Positions 1 through 5,542 are shown, counted from the first letter of the stretch. The stretch is 5,894 nucleotides of DNA from an uncultured Oribacterium sp. (GCA_900770445.1 CAAGKO010000007.1:1-5894); one strand, 5' to 3'. Made by a program: numbers and translations. The notes: a model not told the origin generated them from the letters alone.

Positions 1-187
1 CTAAGCCGGGACCCCTAAGCGGCACTAGGCCCTCTGCAATCACTGAGTTTTCTTTATGAAAACTCAGCGTTGCAGAGGGTTCCAAGGAGAGATAGCACCA
101 AGTGCCGCTAAGGGAACCCGACTTGATTTCACACGGTCTCTGCGTATGGCTTCGATTGCCAGCTTGCCGGGTTTCCCATCTAAATTA
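1..187. other. Non-coding region with nested palindrome
   Basis: No credible gene is seen here; the open frames that cross it are shadows of the hydrolase gene or have no ribosome site. It holds the nested inverted repeat described separately (3-124). After that comes a stretch with a possible alternative pairing: GGGAACCCG at 112-120 can pair with CGGGTTTCCC at 168-177 with one bulged base. The stretch lies 3' of the leftward hydrolase gene, whose stop codon is at 188-190. No T-tract follows the hairpins on either strand, so a classical intrinsic terminator cannot be called. Confidence 0.6.
3..124. repeat. Nested inverted repeat (MITE- or REP-like)
   Basis: Outer arms 3-26 and 101-124 are inverted copies matching at 20 of 24 positions. 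Inside them is a near-perfect hairpin: CCCTCTGCAA (30-39) pairs with TTGCAGAGGG (70-79), and CTGAGTTTTC (43-52) pairs with GAAAACTCAG (58-67). The hairpin has a 5-nt loop and a small 3/2-nt internal loop. The 3' flank inside the outer arms (80-100) is unpaired. The same 24-nt arm recurs near 1813, which argues for a dispersed repeat family rather than a one-off hairpin. It could be a short non-autonomous mobile element, a REP-like element, or an unusual terminator for the hydrolase gene; the sequence does not decide. Confidence 0.6.
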
Positions 188-904
188 TCATCTTTCAGCG
201 ATGTACTCCGCGGTCGTCATCAGCTCGACGTGCAGTGGGCTCAGCCCCTGCAGGATCGTCTGCACCGCGCGCTCACTGTCAGCATCCACCCCGGCGCAGG
301 CGTCGGTGAGATACACGAAGCGGTAGCCGGCATCCGTGCCCTCGAAGAAGGTCGAGAGGACGCAGCACTCCGCCACGACACCTGTGAGGACGATGCGTCC
401 GCCATGCACCATGCTGCGGTCGGCGGCGACGCGCACATACTCGTTCGAGAAGCAGCTGTAGGTACACTTGTCGATGTACGGGAACTCCTCCACGTAGCGG
501 GCGATCGCCGGGATGAATTCATTCATGACCGGATTCTCGTTGATGGCGCGGTTTTCCCGATTGTAGTCGGCCCAGACGCCCTGCGCATCCTCGTCTGCCG
601 CCGCGATGTAGCGGGTCAGCAGGACACTCGGCGCGCCCATGTCTACACTCGTGTTCGCAACCGACGCTTCTCCGGCTGTGCCACGCTGTGAAGCCGCTGC
701 CGTCGTGGCCGAAGCCGCCTCCCGCGAAGCGATGACGGTGGAGTCGGAAGCATTGGCCGAAGAGGCGTCGCGAAGCTCCAGCACATGATCGAGGAGCGTC
801 TCGATCTGCTGTGCGGCCTCGTTCACGTGCACGCAGGCCCAGGGATTCCCCGGCTGGTAGACCTTCTGCATATCGATCACCAGGATCGTATCTTCTTTTC
901 TCAT
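188..904 (-). CDS. Isochorismatase-family cysteine hydrolase
   Basis: This is a predicted soluble cysteine hydrolase of 238 residues. The catalytic triad of the superfamily is visible: Asp11 in the opening strand LVIDMQ, Lys146 in YIDKCTYS, and Cys181 in GVVAECCV (the family's GVxxxxCV loop). The nicotinamidase metal motif DxHxxxH is absent after the second strand (LLTRYIAAADED), so nicotinamidase is unlikely. Members act on amides or vinyl ethers of small molecules; the substrate here is unknown. Residues about 47-88 are an Ala/Ser/Thr-rich low-complexity insertion that makes the protein longer than typical members (about 180-210 residues). I chose the ATG at 904 because AAAGGA lies 8 nt upstream of it. 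For the ATG at 913 the Shine-Dalgarno abuts the start codon. The gene is divergent from the ECF transporter genes, which hints at a shared pathway but does not prove it. Confidence 0.88.
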   Translation of the reverse strand: MRKEDTILVIDMQKVYQPGNPWACVHVNEAAQQIETLLDHVLELRDASSANASDSTVIASREAASATTAAASQRGTAGEASVANTSVDMGAPSVLLTRYIAAADEDAQGVWADYNRENRAINENPVMNEFIPAIARYVEEFPYIDKCTYSCFSNEYVRVAADRSMVHGGRIVLTGVVAECCVLSTFFEGTDAGYRFVYLTDACAGVDADSERAVQTILQGLSPLHVELMTTAEYIAER

Positions 905-1079
905 AGCTTCCATCCTTTCTGACGCATAGTGTCACGAAGCGTACCATATATTTGAAAAAAGTCACGCGGTAATAACGCCGAATTCCTTCTCGTATACATC
1001 ACATACTTGTGCGATTCTTAACAAAGATTTCGAAACATCCGCTCTTTTCAGTAAAATGAATGTAAATTATGATACTCCA

Positions 1080-1088
1080 TGTTATAAT
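1080..1088 (+). promoter_or_regulatory. Extended -10 promoter of transporter genes
   Basis: TGTTATAAT is a perfect TGn-TATAAT extended -10. The -35 region is weak, as is usual for this promoter type. Transcription would start near 1095, giving a leader of about 55 nt before the S-component ATG. That is too short for the known vitamin riboswitch classes often found upstream of ECF genes, and none is seen. Confidence 0.6.
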
Positions 1089-1097
1089 CTTTTGTAA

Positions 1098-1127
1098 CTA
1101 TAGCATATTTTATGCGTTGAGCTATAG
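1098..1127 (+). promoter_or_regulatory. Leader hairpin or operator dyad
   Basis: CTATAGC (1098-1104) is exactly complementary to GCTATAG (1121-1127). A competing inner pairing, GCATA (1103-1107) with TATGC (1111-1115), overlaps it. It sits at or just after the predicted transcription start, so it could be an operator for a repressor or simply an mRNA 5' hairpin. No known regulator motif was recognised. Confidence 0.35.
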
Positions 1128-1150
1128 ACCTGTATGAAAAGGGGAGAATC

Positions 1151-1753
1151 ATGGGAAAGCTTTTTAAAACAAACTTCACCACACCTGTCATCGTTCTGAT
1201 TCCGGCCTGTATCGGTATCAACTACCTCGGTAAGCTGTTCGCAGCGGTACTGAAGCTGCCACTCTGGCTCGACTGTATCGGTACCTGCATCGGTGCGATC
1301 CTGGGCGGTCCGGTCATCGGCGGTATCTGCGGCGCAGCCAACAACCTGATCTATGGCTTCACCACCGGCGACAACATCACACTCGTGTATGCACTGACGT
1401 CCTTCTTCATCGGTATCGCGGTCGGCGTGATGGCACGTCTCGGCTACATGAAGACTCTTCCGAAGGCGATGCTCACCGCATGTGCCGGCGGCTTCGCAGC
1501 GGTTCTGGTTTCCACTCCGCTGAACATCATCTTCTGGGGCGGTACCACGGGTAATGTCTGGGGCGACGCTGTATTCGCAGCGACTCAGGCAGCGAAGATG
1601 CCGGTGTTCCTCGGTTCTCTTCTCGACGAGATCGTGGTCGATGTACCGGATAAGATCATCACCCTCGCGATCGTCTACTTCATCATCAAGGGTCTGCCGA
1701 AGAAGCTCACCGCGCTCTATGATGCCGGCAGCGATATCCAGTCGCTCGACTGA
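1151..1753 (+). CDS. ECF transporter S component (substrate binding)
   Basis: This 200-residue polytopic membrane protein would capture the substrate for an ECF-type ABC importer. Hydrophobic segments lie at about 12-33, 38-62, 76-95, 105-128 and 160-179. Recognisable S-component features are the small-residue-rich run LPLWLDCIGT (36-45) leading into GGPVIGG...NNLIYG (52-69), STPLNIIFWGG (121-131), and a C-terminal DEIVVDVPDK (159-168) before the last helix. This resembles a family of S components with an L-D-x-I-G-T...G-P...N-L-I pattern. I do not recognise it as BioY, ThiT, RibU, NiaX or FolT, so the substrate is unassigned. The start is set by GGGGAG at 1141-1146, 4 nt upstream of the ATG. 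The T and fused A genes follow on the same strand, as in dedicated (group I) ECF systems. Confidence 0.85.
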   Translation: MGKLFKTNFTTPVIVLIPACIGINYLGKLFAAVLKLPLWLDCIGTCIGAILGGPVIGGICGAANNLIYGFTTGDNITLVYALTSFFIGIAVGVMARLGYMKTLPKAMLTACAGGFAAVLVSTPLNIIFWGGTTGNVWGDAVFAATQAAKMPVFLGSLLDEIVVDVPDKIITLAIVYFIIKGLPKKLTALYDAGSDIQSLD

Positions 1754-1812
1754 TGTTCGCTGAATCCCGGAGGGGCGGCAACAGAAGCTCAGTACGCCGA
1801 GACCGGTAAACT

Positions 1813-1835
1813 CTAAGCCGGGATTCCTAAGCGGC
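1813..1835 (+). repeat. Third copy of the 24-nt repeat arm
   Basis: This matches positions 1-23 at 21 of 23 bases, differing only by TT for CC in the middle. Each copy carries two CTAAGC half-units 14 nt apart (CTAAGCCGGGA, then CCTAAGCGGC). Here AAGCCG (1815-1820) can pair with CGGCTT (1832-1837). In addition, CCGGGATTC (1818-1826) is exactly complementary to GAATCCCGG (1762-1770), just after the S-component stop. The copy lies between the S and T genes of the transporter. Confidence 0.65.
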
Positions 1836-1842
1836 TTGTGTC

Positions 1843-1871
1843 TCGACGGATGGATAAACATTTGCTACAAT
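1843..1871 (+). promoter_or_regulatory. Candidate promoter upstream of ecfT
   Basis: TCGACG (1843-1848, 4 of 6 to the -35 consensus) and TACAAT (1866-1871, 5 of 6 to the -10 consensus) are separated by exactly 17 bp. Initiation would be near 1877, about 17 nt before the terminator hairpin. It would allow ecfT and the ATPase gene to be expressed apart from the S component, subject to read-through. Confidence 0.4.
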
Positions 1872-1893
1872 AAAAATTGAACATTGAAACATG

Positions 1894-1927
1894 GGCGGTC
1901 ATCGGATTTGGGTGGCCGCCTTTCTTT
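1894..1927 (+). terminator. Intrinsic terminator or attenuator before ecfT
   Basis: GGCGGTCA (1894-1901) pairs with TGGCCGCC (1913-1920) over 8 bp with one G-U pair and an 11-nt loop, followed at once by TTTCTTT (1921-1927). This is a standard Rho-independent terminator shape on the + strand. Because ecfT lies downstream without another strong promoter, it probably acts as a partial terminator or attenuator. A possible competing pairing is GGTGGC (1911-1916) with GCCACC (1991-1996). Confidence 0.6.
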
Positions 1928-1931
1928 TAAA

Positions 1932-2007
1932 GATTCTGTCTGCTCCGGCCCAGGCATCCATCGGGATGCCCACCCGTCCGGGACCGAAAAGCCACCGCGG
2001 CAGAATC
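1932..2007 (+). promoter_or_regulatory. Structured leader upstream of ecfT
   Basis: GATTCTG (1932-1938) is exactly complementary to CAGAATC (2001-2007). Enclosed is a hairpin, GGCATCC (1953-1959) with GGATGCC (1964-1970), with a 4-nt loop. The outer stem closes 15 nt before the ecfT ATG, just upstream of its ribosome site (2011-2016). No known riboswitch class was recognised. Confidence 0.4.
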
Positions 2008-2022
2008 GACAGGGTGAACATC

Positions 2023-2796
2023 ATGAAATCCATCTCTCTTTATACGAACAACGGCTCCTGGCTGACGAAGCTTCATCCGTTCTCGAAGATCTTCTATCTC
2101 GTCGCGGCGATTGCGGTGCCGTTGATTTCCGGGCATCTCACGGTCTTTCTCGGCGTGATCCTGCTCAGCATCCTGCTTCTGAAGAGTGCGGGGCTCGTGC
2201 ACAGGGCCTTCCCGCTGCTGGCCTTCTCCTTCACGATCATCCTGACCGTCGTGATCATCCAGGGCATCTTCAACCAGAAGAACATGACCATCCTCTTCTC
2301 CCTGGGACCGATTCACTTTTATAAGGAAGGACTTCTCTACGCTGCGCACATCGGCCTCAATATCCTGAACATGCTGCTCAGCTTCGCGATCCTCGTGCTG
2401 ACCACGAGTCCGTCGGAGCTGGTCGAGGAGCTCGAGAAGAAGGGCTTCAGTCCGAAGTTCGGCTACATCATCAATTCCGTGTTCCAGATCATCCCGCAGA
2501 TGACCGGCACGATGAATACGATCTCCGACGCACAGCGAAGCCGTGGCATGGAGACCGAGGGTAGTCTTCTCACCCGTGCGAAGGCGTTTCTGCCGCTCAT
2601 CTCTCCGGTCGTCATGTCCGCACTGACCTCGACCCGTGAGCGCGCCATCGCCCTCGAGGTGCGTGGCTTCGGCGGCTCCGCGAAGAAGACCTATCTCTAC
2701 AGCCACCCGTACTCGAAGGCGGACCACGTACTGAAGGCACTCAGCATCCTCGCCGTGGTGGTGACCATCGTGCTGCGCGTCACCTACGTACTGTGA
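2023..2796 (+). CDS. ecfT: ECF transporter transmembrane subunit EcfT
   Basis: This 257-residue integral membrane scaffold joins the S component to the two ATPase domains and passes on the ATP-driven motion. Hydrophobic segments lie at about 22-36, 39-56, 63-82, 104-127 and 238-254. Between the fourth and last segments is a long polar coupling region with the two characteristic x-R-G type motifs: AQRSRG (170-175) and RAIALEVRGFG (207-217). In EcfT proteins these sit on the coupling helices that dock into the ATPases. The start at 2023 is preferred because AGGGTG (2011-2016) lies 6 nt upstream. The longer frame to 1891 would run through the terminator hairpin and has no ribosome site. The length fits the family. 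The fused ATPase gene follows after 171 bp. Confidence 0.9.
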   Translation: MKSISLYTNNGSWLTKLHPFSKIFYLVAAIAVPLISGHLTVFLGVILLSILLLKSAGLVHRAFPLLAFSFTIILTVVIIQGIFNQKNMTILFSLGPIHFYKEGLLYAAHIGLNILNMLLSFAILVLTTSPSELVEELEKKGFSPKFGYIINSVFQIIPQMTGTMNTISDAQRSRGMETEGSLLTRAKAFLPLISPVVMSALTSTRERAIALEVRGFGGSAKKTYLYSHPYSKADHVLKALSILAVVVTIVLRVTYVL

Positions 2797-2967
2797 CGGC
2801 AGACGGCATACACCTGTCGCAGCCACTGTGCTGCAGCACCCGGCATTTATGTGACGGCCGACGGCATTGGCCCAGGCATCTGCCGCGGGGACCAGACCAT
2901 CATGGGGTTATAAAGCGGGCCCGCCGCGTATGGTGAGCATCGCGTAAGTTCGAAATCGGAGGAAATC
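2797..2967 (+). other. ecfT-ecfA spacer with repeat and hairpins
   Basis: This 171-bp spacer contains most of an 18-nt direct repeat at 2792-2809 and 2850-2867 (17 of 18 identical; the first copy overlaps the ecfT stop codon). It also has a perfect palindrome GTGCTGCAGCAC (2828-2839), a palindrome GCGGGCCCGC (2915-2924), and a small hairpin at 2926-2945 with CGCG/CGCG and ATG/CAT stems. No T-tract terminator is seen, so read-through from ecfT is likely. Confidence 0.5.
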
Positions 2968-4749
2968 ATGTCTCTCATCGAAGTGAAGGATCTTAAATAT
3001 CGTTACCCGGGAACGACGGAGCTCGCGCTCGACGGCGTCAGCTTCACGGTCGAAAAGGGCGAGTTCATCGGCATCGCCGGTGAGAACGGCGCGGGCAAGA
3101 GCTCCCTCAGCCAGGCGCTGCTCGGGCTCATCCCACAGTTTTACAAGGGCGCGTACGGCGGCTCCGTCACGGTCTGTGGCATGGATGCGCGCAGCACGCC
3201 GGTGTCCGAGCTCTGCCGCCACGTCGGCCTCGTCTTCCAGAATCCGTTCAATCAGCTGAGCGGCGCGAAGGACACGGTCTACGACGAGGTCGGCTACGGT
3301 CTTCAGAACCTCGGCTTTCCGCCGGAGGAGATCCGCACCCGCGTCGAGTCCGTGCTCCGCTGCTTCGGCATCTGGGAGTACCGCGACCGGAATCCGTTCG
3401 ACCTGTCCGGCGGTCAGCTTCAGCGCGTGGCCATCTGCTCTGTGCTTGCGATGAAGCCGGACGTCCTCATCCTCGATGAGCCGACCTCCCAGCTCGACCC
3501 GGAGGGCTCCGAGGAGGTCTTCCATACTGTCGACGAGCTCACGAAGATGGGCATCACGATCATCATGATCGAGCAGAAGATCGAGAAGCTCGCCGGCTAC
3601 TGTGACCGCGTGCTCCTCATGCATCAGGGCCATGTCGTCGACTACGATACGCCACGGAAAATCTTCTCCCGCGAGGATCTCTATGATCTCGGCGTGAATC
3701 CACCGGCCTATACCCGCTTCGCCCGTGCCAATGCACTCGTCTTCGAGGATGGCACCCTCCCGGTGACGCATGCGGAAACGCTGGAGCTCGTGAAAGCGAC
3801 CGGCGCGGATCGGGCGACGCTCATCGCGTCGCTCCGGACGATGACTGCCGGGGTTCAGATGGAGAATCAGGGGCACAACGCTGAACCGCACGCAGACACC
3901 GGCCGACAGACGGCGGACGCTGATGCAGATGCAGGTACTGCCGAAGCCTCTGCTTCCACGAGCAGAAACCACGCTTCGGAAGCGTCCGGCGCAGCGGAGG
4001 CCACCTTCCAGGTGAAGGATCTGCGCTTCTCCTATGTAAAGGGCCGGGAGGTGCTGCATGGACTGAACCTCGCACTCGACCACCGGCCGACGGCGATCAT
4101 CGGACAGAACGGTGCCGGCAAGACGACCCTCGTGCGTGTGCTGAAGGGCCTGCTGAAGCCGGACAGCGGCGAGATCCGCTACCAGGGCGAGAACCTGGAG
4201 ACGAAGACCGTCGCGGAGCTCGCGTCCCGCGTGGGCTACGTCTTCCAGAATCCTGACGACCAGATCTTCAAGTATAAGGTGCTCGAGGAGGTTATGTTCG
4301 GGCCGCTGAACATCGGCATGTCCCCACAGGAGGCAGAGGCCAGTGCCCACGAAGCACTGCGCATGGTCGGTCTCGATGAGAAGGCCAGCGAGAACCCGTA
4401 CGATCTCGAGCTTTCGGACCGGAAGATGGTCGCCATCGCTTCGGTCCTCGCGATGAACACGGACGTCATCATCCTCGATGAGCCGACCATCGCCCAGAGC
4501 TGGAACGGCCGCGAGAAGATCCGTGAGATCATGCAGGCGAAGGCCGCAGAGGGGAAGCTCGTCATCGCGATCCTCCACGACATGGACTTCGTCGCGAACT
4601 CCTTCGCCCGCGTCATCGCGATGGCGCACGGCGAGATCCTCGCCGACGGCGCACCGGCCGAGGTCTTCCGGAATCACCCGGTCCTCGAAAAGGCCGCCCT
4701 CGCTGCCCCGCCGCTCTACGAACTGCTGGAAGAACTGGAAGAAATGTGA
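2968..4749 (+). CDS. ecfA: Fused ECF transporter ATPase (two ABC domains)
   Basis: A single 593-residue cytoplasmic protein carries both ATPases that power the ECF importer. Domain 1 (about 3-235): Walker A GENGAGKS (38-45), Q-loop Gln91, signature LSGGQ (146-150), Walker B ending Asp170-Glu171, D-loop SQLD (174-177). Its switch histidine position is Gln203 (IEQKIE). Domain 2 (about 347-570): Walker A GQNGAGKT (379-386), Q-loop Gln427, Walker B Asp504-Glu505, switch His537. Its signature reads LSDRK (482-486) instead of LSGGQ, and its D-loop is IAQS (508-511). An Ala/Ser/Asp/Thr-rich linker (about 293-345) joins the domains. GGAGG at 2958-2962 is 5 nt before the ATG. FQNP after both Q-loops is typical of ECF ATPases. 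Fused pairs are known in dedicated ECF systems. The family call is firm; the functional effect of the substitutions is inferred. Confidence 0.93.
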   Translation: MSLIEVKDLKYRYPGTTELALDGVSFTVEKGEFIGIAGENGAGKSSLSQALLGLIPQFYKGAYGGSVTVCGMDARSTPVSELCRHVGLVFQNPFNQLSGAKDTVYDEVGYGLQNLGFPPEEIRTRVESVLRCFGIWEYRDRNPFDLSGGQLQRVAICSVLAMKPDVLILDEPTSQLDPEGSEEVFHTVDELTKMGITIIMIEQKIEKLAGYCDRVLLMHQGHVVDYDTPRKIFSREDLYDLGVNPPAYTRFARANALVFEDGTLPVTHAETLELVKATGADRATLIASLRTMTAGVQMENQGHNAEPHADTGRQTADADADAGTAEASASTSRNHASEASGAAEATFQVKDLRFSYVKGREVLHGLNLALDHRPTAIIGQNGAGKTTLVRVLKGLLKPDSGEIRYQGENLETKTVAELASRVGYVFQNPDDQIFKYKVLEEVMFGPLNIGMSPQEAEASAHEALRMVGLDEKASENPYDLELSDRKMVAIASVLAMNTDVIILDEPTIAQSWNGREKIREIMQAKAAEGKLVIAILHDMDFVANSFARVIAMAHGEILADGAPAEVFRNHPVLEKAALAAPPLYELLEELEEM

Positions 4750-4930
4750 TGATCATAAAAAGTGGTGAAGGATCTGAAACCAGATAAGCGCAGTATATCA
4801 AAAACGAAAGTGGGTGATCGCATAGCCGGATGTAAATCCGGTCGTGCGATCGCCCACTTTTCTGTATCTGGTTTCTATTCTGTTTTTATCGTTCGATCAT
4901 CGTGGCAACATCTGCGGTCAGAATACGGTA
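4750..4930. other. Convergent spacer
   Basis: This spacer between the convergent ATPase and kinase genes is dominated by the nested hairpin at 4776-4875. A 60-residue frame starting with GTG at 4762 runs straight through the terminator stem and is not credible as a gene. Another small dyad, ATCATG/CATGAT (4930-4945), overlaps the kinase stop codon. Confidence 0.6.
4776..4875. terminator. Bidirectional terminator with extra outer stem
   Basis: The inner stem pairs AAAGTGGG (4807-4814) with CCCACTTT (4853-4860) and GATCGCA (4816-4822) with TGCGATC (4845-4851), with one T-G wobble between them. It is capped by CCGGAT/ATCCGG (4826-4831 with 4836-4841) around a GTAA tetraloop. T-rich tails follow on both strands: TTTTCTGT on the + strand, and TTTCGTTTTT on the minus strand. 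An additional perfect 11-bp outer stem, GAAACCAGATA (4776-4786) with TATCTGGTTTC (4865-4875), encloses it. It is placed to end both the ATPase and the kinase transcripts. Confidence 0.85.
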
Positions 4931-5542
4931 TCATGAAAACATGATCGTGATGTCGCACTTTTCCTGAATGCCCATGCGCTCGATGTAGATGTCCGTCTTC
5001 GGGATCCACTTATCGATGTAATCGTCGAGCTCAGCGGTTCCCTCGCGGTCGATGACGTTCTCGATCTGCTGCGGGTACTTGATGTCCATGAAGATGCGAA
5101 GATCATATGGATCGCCGAAGTACGGGTTCATGCAGTAGGTGCCCTCGATGATGTTCAGGCGCTTCACCGGAACCTCCCGGGCGAACTCGGGGTCGAAGTC
5201 CATCGTGTGGTAGTTGAACGGACGATAGTACACGACCTCCTTCCGGAGCACAGGCTCCAGCACCTCGGCCTTAAAACGCTCGTAGTCGACATTGCCCCCG
5301 ACCTCCCGGAGACGCTCCGGTGTGCGCTGGTGCGCCTGGAGATAGTAGTCGTCGAGATGGAACAGATTTCCACCGAACTTCTGGTGCAGATACTTCGAGA
5401 TGGTGGTCTTTCCGGCACCTGTACGGCCCTCGATTGCGATCAGCAGCGTATCATCCTCGGTACGTATCAGCTCTTCTATTGCGAGGACCACCGGCATGAA
5501 ACGCTCGCGATCCCGCTGTTGCTGCTCATATGAACTTGCCAT
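4931..5542 (-). CDS. Uridine-kinase-like P-loop kinase
   Basis: This 203-residue cytosolic kinase belongs to the uridine kinase/phosphoribulokinase group of P-loop enzymes, close to the usual length of about 200-210. Visible elements: Walker A GRTGAGKT (39-46), HLDDYY (62-67) with the acidic pair expected of the phosphoacceptor side, the conserved GGNVDYERF (82-90), IIEGTYCMNP (131-140) corresponding to the IvEGsYs...P segment of this subfamily, and a lid-like region with DREGT (165-169) followed by KWIPKTDIYI (178-187). It would phosphorylate a hydroxyl of a small molecule, plausibly a nucleoside or riboside, but the acceptor is not settled by sequence. The ATG at 5542 is chosen because AAGGA lies 5 nt upstream. 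The longer frame from a GTG at 5659 adds residues unlike the family. It is convergent with the transporter and has its own promoter. Confidence 0.87.
   Translation of the reverse strand: MASSYEQQQRDRERFMPVVLAIEELIRTEDDTLLIAIEGRTGAGKTTISKYLHQKFGGNLFHLDDYYLQAHQRTPERLREVGGNVDYERFKAEVLEPVLRKEVVYYRPFNYHTMDFDPEFAREVPVKRLNIIEGTYCMNPYFGDPYDLRIFMDIKYPQQIENVIDREGTAELDDYIDKWIPKTDIYIERMGIQEKCDITIMFS

Larger units (their letters stand above)
905..1150. other. Divergent intergenic region
   Basis: This AT-richer spacer separates the leftward hydrolase from the rightward S-component gene. On the + strand it holds an extended -10 promoter and a small leader hairpin. For the hydrolase, no convincing -35/-10 pair could be found on the minus strand. 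A hexamer GTCACG occurs at 931 and 961, exactly 30 bp apart, but is too short to call an operator. Confidence 0.5.
1754..2022 (+). other. S-T intergenic region with regulatory structure
   Basis: A 269-bp gap is long for the inside of a transporter operon. In order it holds an inverted pair (1762-1770 with 1818-1826), a copy of the 24-nt repeat (1813-1835), a candidate promoter (1843-1871), an intrinsic terminator (1894-1927) and a second hairpin (1932-2007). An open frame continues upstream from ecfT to an ATG at 1891, but that ATG lies at the foot of the terminator hairpin and has no ribosome site. Confidence 0.6.

Noticed and set aside
188..904. Nicotinamidase (PncA) assignment paired with a niacin ECF transporter
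   Set aside because: The DxHxxxH metal motif is missing and the S component does not look like NiaX, so a niacin pathway is not supported.
1082..1861. 259-codon antisense frame opposite the S component
   Set aside because: It covers the S-component gene and both flanking promoter regions, and the translation lacks family features. It is a shadow frame.
1891..2022. N-terminal extension of EcfT that looks like a signal peptide (hydrophobic run ending in APAQA)
   Set aside because: The codons overlap the terminator hairpin and the leader stem, there is no ribosome site before the ATG at 1891, and EcfT proteins have no cleaved signal. The ATG at 2023 has a good Shine-Dalgarno.
1927..2826. 299-codon antisense frame opposite ecfT
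   Set aside because: Its composition is His/Asp/Arg-rich with no domain, and it mirrors the hydrophobic codons of ecfT. It is a shadow frame.
3844..4002. The low-complexity linker as a frameshifted junction of two separate ATPase genes
   Set aside because: The frame is continuous across it, there is no stop or ribosome site before the second domain, and fused A-A' ECF ATPases are known.
2908..4677. 589-codon open frame antisense to the fused ATPase gene
   Set aside because: Long antisense frames are common opposite GC-rich genes. The translation is rich in Arg, Asp, Glu and Leu with no recognisable domain, and the opposite strand has every ABC ATPase motif.
4762..4944. 60-codon frame starting with GTG between the convergent genes
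   Set aside because: It runs through the terminator stem-loop, has no ribosome site and shows no recognisable features.
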